From positions 141,031 to 205,030 of the forward strand of contig DIYP01000003.1 in assembly GCA_002427735.1 (NCBI GenBank): a stretch of DNA of 64,000 bases. Reading direction: 5' to 3'. A program made the translations under genes and the position numbers. The DNA is from Flavobacteriales bacterium UBA6051 (GTDB taxonomy: Bacteria > Bacteroidota > Bacteroidia > Flavobacteriales_D > Crocinitomicaceae). This document shows positions 23,415-32,354 of the stretch, one piece after another. Under the pieces are notes generated by a model. That model was not told the origin of the DNA, did not search any database, and saw only the letters and a program-made list of their open reading frames with translations. Positions within the stretch are counted from its first letter, which is position 1. Every line of letters starts with the position of its first letter.

Positions 23415-24806
23415 ATGATGAATAAGCAGAAACTATCTAATATTCTCAAAACGCTCGGACCTGGAATTCTGTTTGCGAGCACTGCAATTGGAGTTTCACA
23501 TTTGGTGCAAAGTACAAGAGCTGGTGCAAATTATGGGTTTGCATTGATTCCTTTTATTCTGGCCGCTAACCTTTTCAAATATCCTTTTTTTGAATTTGGC
23601 AGTCGATATGCAAATGCGACGGGTGAAAGTTTAATTGATGGTTACAAAAGAATTGGAAATTGGATGCTGTGGTTGTACTTCCTGATTACGTTGGGAAGCA
23701 TGTTTTTTGTTTCAGCGGCAGTAGGAGCGGTTACTTCAGGGTTTTTGCAGAATTTATTCGGAATTACAGGATTGGGTATCTGGCCCACGATCGTTTTGTT
23801 CATCATTTGCGCTGGAATCTTAATGGCTGGTCGATATGGTTTTCTTGACACTTTGGTGAAGTTGATAGGCGTCGTATTACTGATTTCAACACTATTGGCA
23901 TTTGTGCTCGCTCTTTTTAAAGGACCGAACCAATCAGCTGAGGTGTTCGCTGCTCCAGATTTATGGAGTGATTCGAGTATTCTATTCATTATAGCTTTAA
24001 TGGGCTGGATGCCGACTGCTGTAGATTTGAGCGCATGGAATAGTTTATGGACCATCGAGCGAATTAAGCAAACGGGATATCGTCCTACATTGAAAGAGAC
24101 CTTGCTTGATTTTAATTTCGGCTACATCGTTTCGGCTGTTCTGTCAATATGCTTTGTGACCCTTGGGGCATATATGCTTTATGGTTCTATGAAGCCGCTT
24201 CCGGATAGTTCAGGAGCTTTTGCCCATTCGGTGGTCGGAATGTTCACAGAGTTTATCGGTAGTTGGAGCTATATTATCATCGCGGCTGCTGCTTTTTCCA
24301 TAATGTTCGGAACGTGTATTGCGGTTTTCGATGGATACTCAAGAAGTCTGGAACGAACGGTCAAATTATTGTTTCAAGCACACGGTGATCTGAATGAAAG
24401 AATAATTAACCATGAAAACACCCAACATGAACTAAATGATTCACAGTTAATTGATGATACGATTCAGATCGAAGAGGAGCAATTGCCCGAAAATGAACAA
24501 GTGATTAAATCGCAGTCGTCTAAGATTTACATTGGAGCGCTTTTAGTGGTAGTGGTGGGTTCTTTTCTCATTGTATTTTTCTTGGGAAAACAGCTTAAAT
24601 CACTTGTTGATTTAGCAACCACCATAAGCTTTCTCATAGCTCCAGTCATTGCGATTGTTAATTTCCGTCTCGTCACCGGTAGGCACGTTGATGATTCGGC
24701 AAAACCAAAGCTATGGCTCAGAATTCTCAGCTTCACTGGAATTCTTTTTCTATCCTTCTTCGCATTTTATTTTGCCTGGCTCAAACTAGGACCGCTTTTC
24801 TTTTAA
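23415..24806 (+). CDS. Divergent Nramp-family transporter lacking the DPGN metal motif
   Basis: This 463-residue protein has about eleven helices and aligns with the Nramp fold at the start (GPGILFAS...RAGANYGFALIPFILAANLFKYP). The canonical helix-1 motif DPGN is replaced by GVSH (residues 26-29), which removes the metal-binding Asp and Asn. The helix-6 Met is kept (MGWMPTAVD) though the following His is Thr. A charged cytoplasmic loop lies around residues 325-370. It is probably co-transcribed with the AtoE-type gene. Substrate is uncertain: a metal bound differently, or something else. Confidence 0.8.
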   Translation: MMNKQKLSNILKTLGPGILFASTAIGVSHLVQSTRAGANYGFALIPFILAANLFKYPFFEFGSRYANATGESLIDGYKRIGNWMLWLYFLITLGSMFFVSAAVGAVTSGFLQNLFGITGLGIWPTIVLFIICAGILMAGRYGFLDTLVKLIGVVLLISTLLAFVLALFKGPNQSAEVFAAPDLWSDSSILFIIALMGWMPTAVDLSAWNSLWTIERIKQTGYRPTLKETLLDFNFGYIVSAVLSICFVTLGAYMLYGSMKPLPDSSGAFAHSVVGMFTEFIGSWSYIIIAAAAFSIMFGTCIAVFDGYSRSLERTVKLLFQAHGDLNERIINHENTQHELNDSQLIDDTIQIEEEQLPENEQVIKSQSSKIYIGALLVVVVGSFLIVFFLGKQLKSLVDLATTISFLIAPVIAIVNFRLVTGRHVDDSAKPKLWLRILSFTGILFLSFFAFYFAWLKLGPLFF

Positions 24807-24855
24807 TGATTTTTGAACAGAAGACGATGTTATCTGTATCAATAGTGAAAAGATA

Positions 24856-25923
24856 ATGTCCAAGATTATATTTATACTGTGTTTTTGTCTTGTGTGTGCT
24901 GAGTTTTCCATCGGGCAAGATTATGCATACTATCTTTCGAGCGGTAATGGGTTGGTTCATCATGGAGCAAACATCGCAAAAGCCCGAGTCGATAGTTCCT
25001 TTCAAGTTGTAGAAGAGGTTTTTTCCTTTACCGATAGTGTCAGAAAGTATAGTATTAAGGATAATTTTTTTTGGATGACTAAAGGCGTAGATGATTTTAA
25101 GATCAATCCAGAGGAAATAAAATGGCACCATGAGTTTGTACCAGGAGCGTTCAGCTCAAGTTGGCTGGATACTGTTCTAATTGATGATGAAGATTATTTG
25201 GTAGCATTCGATTTTTTCGATGATCGCTATGTAGGTGGAAGACCAAACCATATAACCAAATCCATACGCGTTCAAGGCATAGGAATGATTTACAGTAGTT
25301 CGAATTGGCTCGATTCGCATCGCGCAGTTATGCTATGGCATAGTGACGCGGAAAAACAAAGAGTTCTTGAACAGGTGTATGATTATCTTGCCAATAATGC
25401 TGTTGGATGGGAGGTATGGAATGAGATTGCACAACTCTCACGAGAGTATTCTTTTTCAAGTGTAATTGATGATTTGAGTGATCAGTGGATGTCTTCAAAA
25501 GGAGACATTCGATTAGTGAGTTATAAATCGATCACTTCGGGTGCTTTTGTAACGTATGAAGCAACAATTAAAAACAACTCGTCCATCAATTATTACTTCC
25601 GTCCAAGGACATCGGTTGGCCCAGCTGAAGTTATAATTCATAATAAAGCCGATTCATCACGGCAAGATTTAACGAACACAACATATGGACCGCATTATCA
25701 TCGAATAAATGATACTATTTGTCTTATTCCTGGAGAGGTCAGGACTTTTACTTTTTCCTTCCGGTATAGTATAGGTTGCGTTAGTTGCAGGCCTGAATAC
25801 AGTGGTCTACAGTTTTATCCTTCAGGAAACCTGTTTGAACATATATTGTTTGAGGAATTGAGTTATCATGGTGAGCGCTATACGCTTTTCCCGCACCGTA
25901 CACTCCTAAGTGCTGAAGAATGA
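24856..25923 (+). CDS. Exported protein of unknown function
   Basis: This 355-residue protein has a signal peptide (MSKIIFILCFCLVCAEFSIGQ). I do not recognise a domain. It is rich in aromatic residues in its first half (HHEFVPGAFSSSWLD, VAFDFFDDRYVGGR) and has a likely beta-sandwich in the second half (TYEATIKNNSSINYYFRPR, GEVRTFTFSFRYSIGC). A CVSC pair occurs near the end. There is no T9SS signal, so it is probably periplasmic. It converges with the gene at 25933, only 9 nt apart. Confidence 0.7.
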   Translation: MSKIIFILCFCLVCAEFSIGQDYAYYLSSGNGLVHHGANIAKARVDSSFQVVEEVFSFTDSVRKYSIKDNFFWMTKGVDDFKINPEEIKWHHEFVPGAFSSSWLDTVLIDDEDYLVAFDFFDDRYVGGRPNHITKSIRVQGIGMIYSSSNWLDSHRAVMLWHSDAEKQRVLEQVYDYLANNAVGWEVWNEIAQLSREYSFSSVIDDLSDQWMSSKGDIRLVSYKSITSGAFVTYEATIKNNSSINYYFRPRTSVGPAEVIIHNKADSSRQDLTNTTYGPHYHRINDTICLIPGEVRTFTFSFRYSIGCVSCRPEYSGLQFYPSGNLFEHILFEELSYHGERYTLFPHRTLLSAEE

Positions 25924-25932
25924 TTGACAATT

Positions 25933-27231
25933 TTATTCAATCGCAATGCGTTGAATTGAATTAAATCCATTTTCAGATAGTAGAAAGTAAACCCAGTTGT
26001 CGTGAATTTTAATCTTTTCTGCAAAAGGGACTTCATTAATGGAAAGGCTTCCTGAATTGTCTTCACCCCAAACCGGGATTCCCGTCAGCGTATAAATACC
26101 ATTATGCTGCGTTAATTCGTAATACTTAGAAGTTCCGTAGTCCTGAATAACATCAAAAATGCGATTGCTTTTTGCAAACGGATAATGCTCGGATTCCATC
26201 GTGTTGAATTCATTGTCAAAATAGTAAATGCTATCATTAAACTGATTGAAGGTAAGCAGGCCTTGATCATTTTGAAAGGTTTGAATTTTAAGGCGGGCCT
26301 CCTTTACTCGGTACCAGGCAATCATGGTGTGAATATCCTTGTGCACATCTAGTTCTTTCAAATCTCCCGTCCAAACGCCCAGAGAAATGACATTTTTATA
26401 TTCAGGCATTCGCTTGAAGTATTCCATGATGATTAGCCGATAGTGCGTGCGGGCGACACGTTCACCTGCTTTGTCATAGCAGTGATAAAAGTGTTTTTTG
26501 TTTCTTCTTTCTTTGTTAATGGCTGTGAGCGTGTACTTTTTGTTTCTATTGCTAAATGTTTCGAAAACGGTTGTTTTTTCAAAGTTTCCCGTGCAGTTAG
26601 CTACAGTTGACTCAAACTCTTTGATTGGGGACGTAGAAATGTAATGTAGGTCATTGTCTAGCCATATTTGAGTGGCCTCCTTATCTCCAATTAAGTGAAT
26701 ATTGCCAAAACAATCTCGATAGAGCGTATGCGCACTACAGTTGTTTAGTTCAAACGAATTGACCACCTTTCCGTATGCGAGAATGGATAGGGTACACCGT
26801 CTTTTCTGAGAAGAAAGGACCAATAATCCATCGTTAATTGGAAGAAAATCCCGGACGTTCATGTTTGCTTCATCGAAGACAGTTTGCATACGTTCCGAGT
26901 AGACCTGCATTTCCTCAACTAGTTGCACCTTATTTAACAAAACAAAGATGCGTGTGATTGTATCGGTTGGTTGAAGTGAGTCAGGTAAAAGAAAACGTTC
27001 TGTTTGATATTCTGGATGATAGATGGATACGTTTGATGAAGCGTGTTCCAGATTCAATACGAATGTTCCATTTACGTCACCGTTGATACGATTGTTGTTA
27101 ATACTATCATATACTTCTGCGAATGGAAGTGGTTCGAGGTTTTCATTTGTGATAGTACCAATTAATGTCTGACTGGACACCTCAGCGGAACTCCAAAGGT
27201 AAAGAAGTAAAAAGAGAATAAGATGGCGCAT
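25933..27231 (-). CDS. Exported protein with carboxypeptidase-regulatory-like domain
   Basis: About 432 residues from the ATG at 27231 (or 27234), which gives the signal peptide MRHLILFLLLYLWSSAEVSSQ; the open frame starts 45 nt earlier. A CarboxypepD_reg-like beta domain follows (TLIGTITNENLEPLPFAEVYDSINN, DVNGTFVLNLEHAS, to about residue 110). The rest resembles a beta-propeller with segments such as FGNIHLIGDKEATQIWLDND and YYFDNEFNTMESEHYPF. Function unknown; probably periplasmic or on the inner face of the outer membrane. Confidence 0.75.
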   Translation of the reverse strand: MRHLILFLLLYLWSSAEVSSQTLIGTITNENLEPLPFAEVYDSINNNRINGDVNGTFVLNLEHASSNVSIYHPEYQTERFLLPDSLQPTDTITRIFVLLNKVQLVEEMQVYSERMQTVFDEANMNVRDFLPINDGLLVLSSQKRRCTLSILAYGKVVNSFELNNCSAHTLYRDCFGNIHLIGDKEATQIWLDNDLHYISTSPIKEFESTVANCTGNFEKTTVFETFSNRNKKYTLTAINKERRNKKHFYHCYDKAGERVARTHYRLIIMEYFKRMPEYKNVISLGVWTGDLKELDVHKDIHTMIAWYRVKEARLKIQTFQNDQGLLTFNQFNDSIYYFDNEFNTMESEHYPFAKSNRIFDVIQDYGTSKYYELTQHNGIYTLTGIPVWGEDNSGSLSINEVPFAEKIKIHDNWVYFLLSENGFNSIQRIAIE

Positions 27232-27279
27232 CATGCATCTATGATGCATGCTTTTCGGCAATTCCATATTTATCAAATA

Positions 27280-27315
27280 AAAAAATGCCCTCCCAACAAT
27301 TGAGAGGACATTTCG
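27280..27315 (-). terminator. Intrinsic terminator after ahpC
   Basis: On the minus strand AAATGTCCTCTC pairs with GGGAGGGCATTT (about 11 bp with two imperfect positions) and is followed by a T-run; it begins 17 nt after the ahpC stop. Confidence 0.75.
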
Positions 27316-27331
27316 TTATCGCATTTATTAC

Positions 27332-27964
27332 TTAGTGCTTTGCTAAATAGTCGGCAACACCGTCAAATGAAGCTGTCATTCCTTCATCTCCCTTGTGCCA
27401 ATTTGCTGGACAAACTTCACCATTTTCTTCAAAGAATTGAAGAGCATCTACCATGCGCAATGCCTCATCTACATTTCTTCCCAATGGAAGGTTATTTACC
27501 AACTGGTGCATTACAGTACCATCCTTGTCGATCAAGAACAATCCTCTGTAAGCAATCATCGGTCCTGTGGCAATCATATTACCTTCAACATCATAATCGT
27601 ACTCACCAGCCATTACGCCGTAAGCTTCTGTGATTGTTTTTGATGTATCTGCAACGATTGGATAAGTGATTCCTTGAATTCCTCCTTTATCTTTTGGTAC
27701 TTGAAGCCATCCCCAGTGAGACTCCTCAGTGTCTGTTGAACAAGCAACAACTTTTACACCTCTTTGTTCAAACTCTCCAAGTTTTGCCTGGAAAGCATGC
27801 AATTCAGATGGACAAACGAAGGTGAAATCCTTTGGGTAAAAGAAGAACAATACGTGGTTCTTTCCAATGTATTGATCCAATGAGAAATCCTGAACGATTT
27901 CACCACCATTTACAACTGCTGGTGCACTAAATGAAGGTGCTTTTCTTCCTACTAATACTGACAT
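27332..27964 (-). CDS. Peroxiredoxin, typical 2-Cys (AhpC/Prx1 group)
   Basis: This 210-residue enzyme has the peroxidatic Cys51 in FYPKDFTFVCPSE and the resolving Cys185 in EVCPANW. The catalytic Arg is in MIAYRGLFLID. It reduces hydrogen peroxide and organic hydroperoxides. It is adjacent to dps and oxyR, which supports a role in peroxide defence. The minus-strand box TAATTTTG at 27999-28006 lies 34 nt upstream of its ATG, so it probably has its own promoter after dps. Confidence 0.95.
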   Translation of the reverse strand: MSVLVGRKAPSFSAPAVVNGGEIVQDFSLDQYIGKNHVLFFFYPKDFTFVCPSELHAFQAKLGEFEQRGVKVVACSTDTEESHWGWLQVPKDKGGIQGITYPIVADTSKTITEAYGVMAGEYDYDVEGNMIATGPMIAYRGLFLIDKDGTVMHQLVNNLPLGRNVDEALRMVDALQFFEENGEVCPANWHKGDEGMTASFDGVADYLAKH

Positions 27965-27998
27965 TTTACTTTGTTTTTATTGTTGTGTGATTACTATT

Positions 27999-28006
27999 CA
28001 AAATTA
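27999..28006 (-). promoter_or_regulatory. -7 box for the peroxiredoxin gene
   Basis: The minus strand reads TAATTTTG (exact TAnnTTTG) between the dps stop and the peroxiredoxin start. The -33 region would fall inside the 3' end of dps. Confidence 0.5.
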
Positions 28007-28016
28007 ATAAATAAAG

Positions 28017-28460
28017 TTAGTGCTCGAGCCATGATCTAAACATCCAATTGGTTTTTTCTTTTTCACGAATTAGGTCGCTCATGAGTGCATTCGTCCCCTC
28101 GTCATTTTCTTCTTCTGAAAGCGCTAGAATTTGTTTTTCTAATGTCAACAAGGTGACCTGAGCATCGAGAATATACCGTACTCCTGTTTTTCCATCTTTT
28201 GTAATGGGGATTTCTTCGATAGCGCTTGTTTCTAGGTAATCCTTTAACTGGGACATAGGTGTCGATTCAATGGATAGAATACGTTCCGCTAATTCATCAA
28301 TAACAACTTGCGCGCGATTGTAAAGCTCTTCATACTTCATATGTAATTCAAAGAATGCATTTCCCTTAATGTTCCAATGTAAAGAGCGAAGGTTTTGATA
28401 GTGCACCTGATAACCTGCAAGGAGTTGATTCAGCGCTTGAGTATATTGTTCGTTTTTCAT
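28017..28460 (-). CDS. dps: Dps family ferritin-like DNA-protection protein
   Basis: 147 residues from the ATG at 28460, preferred over an upstream in-frame start because Dps proteins start close to the first helix. The ferroxidase motif is clear: LHWNIKGNAFFELHMKYEELYN and VIDELAERI with the His, Asp and Glu ligands. Dps dodecamers oxidise Fe(II) with hydrogen peroxide and protect DNA. It is divergent from oxyR across an 84-bp region with an inverted repeat, and upstream of the peroxiredoxin gene. Confidence 0.95.
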   Translation of the reverse strand: MKNEQYTQALNQLLAGYQVHYQNLRSLHWNIKGNAFFELHMKYEELYNRAQVVIDELAERILSIESTPMSQLKDYLETSAIEEIPITKDGKTGVRYILDAQVTLLTLEKQILALSEEENDEGTNALMSDLIREKEKTNWMFRSWLEH

Positions 28461-28478
28461 TTTTCCGTTATTACAGAA

Positions 28479-28486
28479 CAAATGTA
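28479..28486 (-). promoter_or_regulatory. -7 box for dps
   Basis: The minus strand reads TACATTTG (exact TAnnTTTG), 18 nt upstream of the dps ATG. The -33 position is occupied by the inverted repeat at 28505-28535 and lacks a TTTG, which fits activator dependence. Confidence 0.55.
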
Positions 28487-28504
28487 CTGGACTATTACTA
28501 TAAG

Positions 28505-28535
28505 ATTTATTGATTAAATTTATACTTCAATAAAT
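28505..28535. promoter_or_regulatory. Candidate OxyR operator between dps and oxyR
   Basis: ATTTATTGA (28505-28513) and TCAATAAAT (28527-28535) are a perfect 9-bp inverted repeat with centres 22 bp apart. The right arm ends 9 nt before the oxyR ATG and the left arm is 18 nt upstream of the dps -7 box, so bound OxyR could activate dps and repress itself. Confidence 0.55.
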
Positions 28536-28544
28536 AGTATTGAT

Positions 28545-29462
28545 ATGATTTCAATTCAACAGATGCACTACATTCTGGTACTCAGTGAGGAACGTCACTT
28601 TCAGAGGGCAAGTGAACGGTGTTTTGTAACGCAGCCAACGTTGTCCATGCAAATAAAAAAGGCGGAAGAAACACTTGAAGCGCTCATTTTTGATCGAAGT
28701 CGAAACCCATTGGAGTTGACGGCATTTGGCAGGGATTTGTTGCCGATCATTCGTGATACCTTGAATGAGCATGAGAAGATTTTTGAATTATTTAATAAAT
28801 CGAAGGGTATTTACAAGGAAGAAATTCGTTTGGGAATCATCCCCACGGTTGCAGGGTATATGCTTCCTGATTTGTACTCAACCTGGACGCAAGAACTGGC
28901 AGATGTTCAGTTGACTATTGAAGAATTAAAAACGGAAGATATATTAAAGGCCTTCGATCAGAAAAAGATTGATGTTGGCATTCTGGCCGGACCTGTTCAG
29001 GATGCCAAACTGCGCACCATCCCAATGTTTAAGGAAGAAATAAAAGTATTCTATCCAAAAGGTAAAAAGACTGAGTTGACGGTTGAAGAATTGAAGGAAA
29101 TCCATCCATGGTTGCTAACATCAGGGAATTGCTTACGAACACAGATGATGAATTTTTGCGAGTTAAGGGAAGAGTCAACAGAAGCATGGGATTACGAAGG
29201 TGGGAATGTTGAACTTCTACAACGAATGGTTGAAAAACACGGTGGATATACACTGGTTCCCGAAAACTATATCGGAAAATCTTCGAAGGGTTTCAAAACG
29301 GTTGTTTCTGCACATGGGAGCTCTCCGGCACGGGAAATAATTGCCATTTCCTCTAATCGAACGACCAAGTGGGATAGCATTGAGCGATTGATACGCACAA
29401 TACAAATGCAGTATTTCAGACCCTCAGATAAGGAAAACTATCAAGTGCTTAACTGGCAGTAA
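28545..29462 (+). CDS. oxyR: LysR-family peroxide sensor OxyR
   Basis: This 305-residue regulator has an N-terminal winged HTH (HFQRASERCFVTQPTLSMQIKK-type, residues 15-40) and a LysR substrate-binding domain. The redox pair is Cys196 (SGNCLRTQ) and Cys205 (MNFCEL), nine residues apart as in E. coli OxyR 199/208. Hydrogen peroxide should form the disulfide and activate transcription of dps and the peroxiredoxin gene next to it. Its 3' end overlaps that of the convergent waaA by 14 nt. Confidence 0.93.
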   Translation: MISIQQMHYILVLSEERHFQRASERCFVTQPTLSMQIKKAEETLEALIFDRSRNPLELTAFGRDLLPIIRDTLNEHEKIFELFNKSKGIYKEEIRLGIIPTVAGYMLPDLYSTWTQELADVQLTIEELKTEDILKAFDQKKIDVGILAGPVQDAKLRTIPMFKEEIKVFYPKGKKTELTVEELKEIHPWLLTSGNCLRTQMMNFCELREESTEAWDYEGGNVELLQRMVEKHGGYTLVPENYIGKSSKGFKTVVSAHGSSPAREIIAISSNRTTKWDSIERLIRTIQMQYFRPSDKENYQVLNWQ

Positions 29463-30657
29463 TATGCTTCCAGATTTTTTCAGCCGCTCCTTTGTTGCTT
29501 TCTACAAATTCTTCTGTTTTGTTCGAAATATCTGAATAGGACGCGTTGATTTTATTCAATGCAGCTTTAAAGGTCTCTGTGGAGTCAATAGAAAATCCAA
29601 TACCTTGATCAATGAAATGTTGTCCTTCAGGGAATCGTGAGTGCTTAGGGCCAAAAATGACAGGTAAGCCGAACACAGCTGGTTCCAATATATTGTGAAG
29701 GCTTCCCGAAAAACCGCCACCGACGTAAGCAATTCGTCCATAAGAATATGCATTCGCCAATTGGCCAATGGTATCCAGAATAAGGATTTTTTTCGTGGAT
29801 TCGTCTTCCTTGAACTGCGTATAACGCACTGAATTTGGAAGAGAAGAGGATATTGATTTTACGTGAGTTTCATCGACATTATGAGGTGCAATGAGTACTT
29901 TCCCATCGAAGCTTTTAATCCAGGGAATAAGGACGTTTTCATCTTCCGGCCAAGAACTTCCAATTACAATAAGGGCTTTTTCTCCTTTAAAGCTTGAAAT
30001 GATTGCATTCTCGGTTACGTTTTTTTTGTTATCCAGCACTCGGTCAAACCTGCTATCTCCAGAGATGCTGACACAATGAATGTCAATTGATTTTAGCAAT
30101 GTCAAAGATTCCTGATTTTGAACAAAAAACCAGTCAAAGTAACCTAAGGTCTTACGGAAAAAGCCTCCCGAAGCTTTAAAAAAGCGATGGTCAGGCCGAA
30201 ATATTCCACTGACGTTATAGAGTTTGGTTCCACTTTTTTTTGCGCTTGCAATGAGATTTGACCAGAACTCGTATTTCACAAAAAAGGCAGACGAAGGACT
30301 AAAATGTTGAATGAATTTTTTAGCATTTCCAGGAGTGTCCAATGGAAGGTACATCACAAAGTCGGCATCATGCTTTCGTTTATGGTGAAAATTCATTCCT
30401 GATGGAGAGAAGAAGGTGATCAATAAAAAACAATTTGGTTGCTCATGCTTGATTTTTTCCATCAGTGGTAGCCCCTGATCAAATTCACCAAGTGAGGCGC
30501 AGTGAAACCAAATGACTTCTTTTCCGTGTGTATCTGGAAGTTTGTCAAACAGGTTTTTACGTCCGTCGACCCATTGTTTTGCTTTGGTGTTAAATAACGA
30601 AGCAACTCTAATTCCAAATCCATAGAAATAGATGCCTATGTTATAGAAAAAATGCAT
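29449..30657 (-). CDS. waaA: 3-deoxy-D-manno-octulosonic acid (Kdo) transferase
   Basis: About 402 residues, a GT30 enzyme. The ATG at 30657 is chosen; it overlaps the preceding stop as TGATG, and a TTG one codon earlier is less likely. An N-terminal membrane-associated helix is followed by the catalytic region WFHCASLGEFDQGLP and LLITFFSPSGMNF, then YLPLDTPGNAKKFI, and the donor-binding part AYVGGGFSGSLHNILEPAVFGLP. It adds Kdo to lipid A precursor on the inner membrane. It converges on oxyR and is translated after the gene at 30657-31424. Confidence 0.93.
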   Translation of the reverse strand: MHFFYNIGIYFYGFGIRVASLFNTKAKQWVDGRKNLFDKLPDTHGKEVIWFHCASLGEFDQGLPLMEKIKHEQPNCFLLITFFSPSGMNFHHKRKHDADFVMYLPLDTPGNAKKFIQHFSPSSAFFVKYEFWSNLIASAKKSGTKLYNVSGIFRPDHRFFKASGGFFRKTLGYFDWFFVQNQESLTLLKSIDIHCVSISGDSRFDRVLDNKKNVTENAIISSFKGEKALIVIGSSWPEDENVLIPWIKSFDGKVLIAPHNVDETHVKSISSSLPNSVRYTQFKEDESTKKILILDTIGQLANAYSYGRIAYVGGGFSGSLHNILEPAVFGLPVIFGPKHSRFPEGQHFIDQGIGFSIDSTETFKAALNKINASYSDISNKTEEFVESNKGAAEKIWKHITAS

Positions 30658-31424
30658 CAATTGTAGTAGAATTCCTTAGGCATACGCTTGTAAATAGGAA
30701 TCATCCAAGCGAGTTTAAACCCATATTGAATATCGAGTCGCATGTCCGTAGGTACTTCAACATCTGGTTGATCAAAGAAAATCGTACGTTGATTATACGT
30801 AAAGCCCTCTTGAATGTAGAAACCTCCGTAAAAGTTAAAAACACCTTGATTCGCCATGAAAGAGTAGCCAACAAACTGCTGAAGATTCAAGCCCGAAGTA
30901 AAACGATCGTAGCCTTTACGGTATTCCAACTCTATTTGTGGAACAACGTGGTCTTGCGTCTCCACGCGAATTTTGTGTGCTAAGTATCCAGCTCCCAAAC
31001 TCACATAAATTCCAGAATTTTTATTTGGGCTTAATACGGGAAAAATTTTCCCTACGTTGGCATCAACATAGAAACCTCGGTTTAAAACGCGTACAATAGC
31101 AATGTCACCGTTCTGATCCGTAATATTACCTTTTGAATCTATCAGATGATCGAATAAACCGTTGACGCGAACATCACTTCCGAACATAAAACTTCCGTCT
31201 ATTCCATAGACCCAATTACGACGTGTTTTATAACCTGCAAATCCACCAATATGATTGAACAGACCATAGCGATCGGCTAGATCTCCCGCTGTACCGTTTA
31301 GCCCATAGTGAACCGCAATCCATGGAGTGCCGATGATGGAATCAGATACATTTCTTTGCCCGAAAACCGCACCGGAAATCAGAAAAGAAAATAAGCCTAG
31401 AGCTAACAGTTTACGCGTCTTCAT
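30657..31424 (-). CDS. Predicted outer-membrane beta-barrel protein
   Basis: About 255 residues from the ATG at 31424 (MKTRKLLALGLFSFLISGAVFGQ signal peptide); an ATG five codons earlier is possible. The mature part has alternating strands with terminal aromatics (IGGFAGYKTRRNWVYGIDGSF, GIYVSLGAGYLAHKI, QQFVGYSFMANQGVFNFYGG) typical of an 8-stranded outer-membrane barrel. It is coupled to waaA through a TGATG overlap, suggesting an envelope role. I cannot name the family. Confidence 0.75.
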   Translation of the reverse strand: MKTRKLLALGLFSFLISGAVFGQRNVSDSIIGTPWIAVHYGLNGTAGDLADRYGLFNHIGGFAGYKTRRNWVYGIDGSFMFGSDVRVNGLFDHLIDSKGNITDQNGDIAIVRVLNRGFYVDANVGKIFPVLSPNKNSGIYVSLGAGYLAHKIRVETQDHVVPQIELEYRKGYDRFTSGLNLQQFVGYSFMANQGVFNFYGGFYIQEGFTYNQRTIFFDQPDVEVPTDMRLDIQYGFKLAWMIPIYKRMPKEFYYN

Positions 31425-31558
31425 AAAGTGTAAGTTCATCTACAATGCGCTAATTTACGCTTTTTGTCCTGTTTCAATGGTCGAAAAAGAGTTATCTGCC
31501 TCATTCAACGTTTCAAATAACAATTATTGTGATTTTTCGGTTTTTATTTAGGGTAAAA

Positions 31559-32353
31559 TCATCGAACAATGAACCAGTTATTCAACAAATTCTCACGATT
31601 GTATAACATGCTTTCTTTTGTTTTCCAATCGATAACATCAAAACCGGCATGCAGACAAATGGCTTGTCCAGCAGCAGTATCCCATTCCATAGTTGGAGCA
31701 AAACGAGGGTAACAATCCGCGCTTCCTTCAGCGACCATACAGAGTTTAAGTGAACTACCTTTTGAAATCATTTCAATTTCGCCATGTTTGGCAGCCAGAT
31801 CTGAAATGAAATCTTCTGTTTCTTCTGAGAGGTGGGAACGACTGGCTACGACTGTATATTTTTCACGCTGTTTTTTTAGCGGTAGTTTGACACCATGTTT
31901 AATAAGATTAATCGACATTACCCAACGATCAATATTCGTTGTTTTGTAAGCGCCGTTTTCCAACGTTGAAAAGTACAGTTCGTTTAAAGCAGGAACACAA
32001 ATGACGCCGAGAACAGGTCGTTGATTTTCAATGAGCGCAATATTCACTGTAAACTCTCCATTTTTCTTAATAAACTCTTTAGTGCCGTCAATAGGATCCA
32101 CGATCCACAAGTGGTCCCACAATCTACGTTCCTCATAGGGAATGGCCTTGCCTTCTTCTGACAAAATGGGGATGCCAGATGTAGATAAACGCTCTACGAT
32201 CATTTCGTGGGAGGCAATATCGGCTTTGGTTAGTGGCGAGTTGTCTGACTTAAAGTCGACATCAAAATCTTCATGGTTATAAATTTCCATGATACGCTTT
32301 CCTGCTTCGACAGCGGCATTAATGGCTAGATGAAGTTGTGATAATCGGTCCAT
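31559..32353 (-). CDS. cysQ: 3'(2'),5'-bisphosphate nucleotidase CysQ
   Basis: This 264-residue enzyme of the inositol monophosphatase superfamily has the metal site LWIVDPIDGTKEF (Asp86, Asp89) and the second motif MEWDTAAGQAI; ILSEEG supplies the Glu. It hydrolyses PAP to AMP, clearing the by-product of PAPS-dependent sulfotransfer or reduction. It follows cysN after one nucleotide. Confidence 0.94.
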   Translation of the reverse strand: MDRLSQLHLAINAAVEAGKRIMEIYNHEDFDVDFKSDNSPLTKADIASHEMIVERLSTSGIPILSEEGKAIPYEERRLWDHLWIVDPIDGTKEFIKKNGEFTVNIALIENQRPVLGVICVPALNELYFSTLENGAYKTTNIDRWVMSINLIKHGVKLPLKKQREKYTVVASRSHLSEETEDFISDLAAKHGEIEMISKGSSLKLCMVAEGSADCYPRFAPTMEWDTAAGQAICLHAGFDVIDWKTKESMLYNRENLLNNWFIVR

Positions 32354-32354
32354 A

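Noticed and set aside
27225..27255. ATGATGCATGC-type palindromic repeats at the start of the gene ending at 25933
   Set aside because: Short overlapping ATGC repeats with an imperfect dyad; no known site matched.
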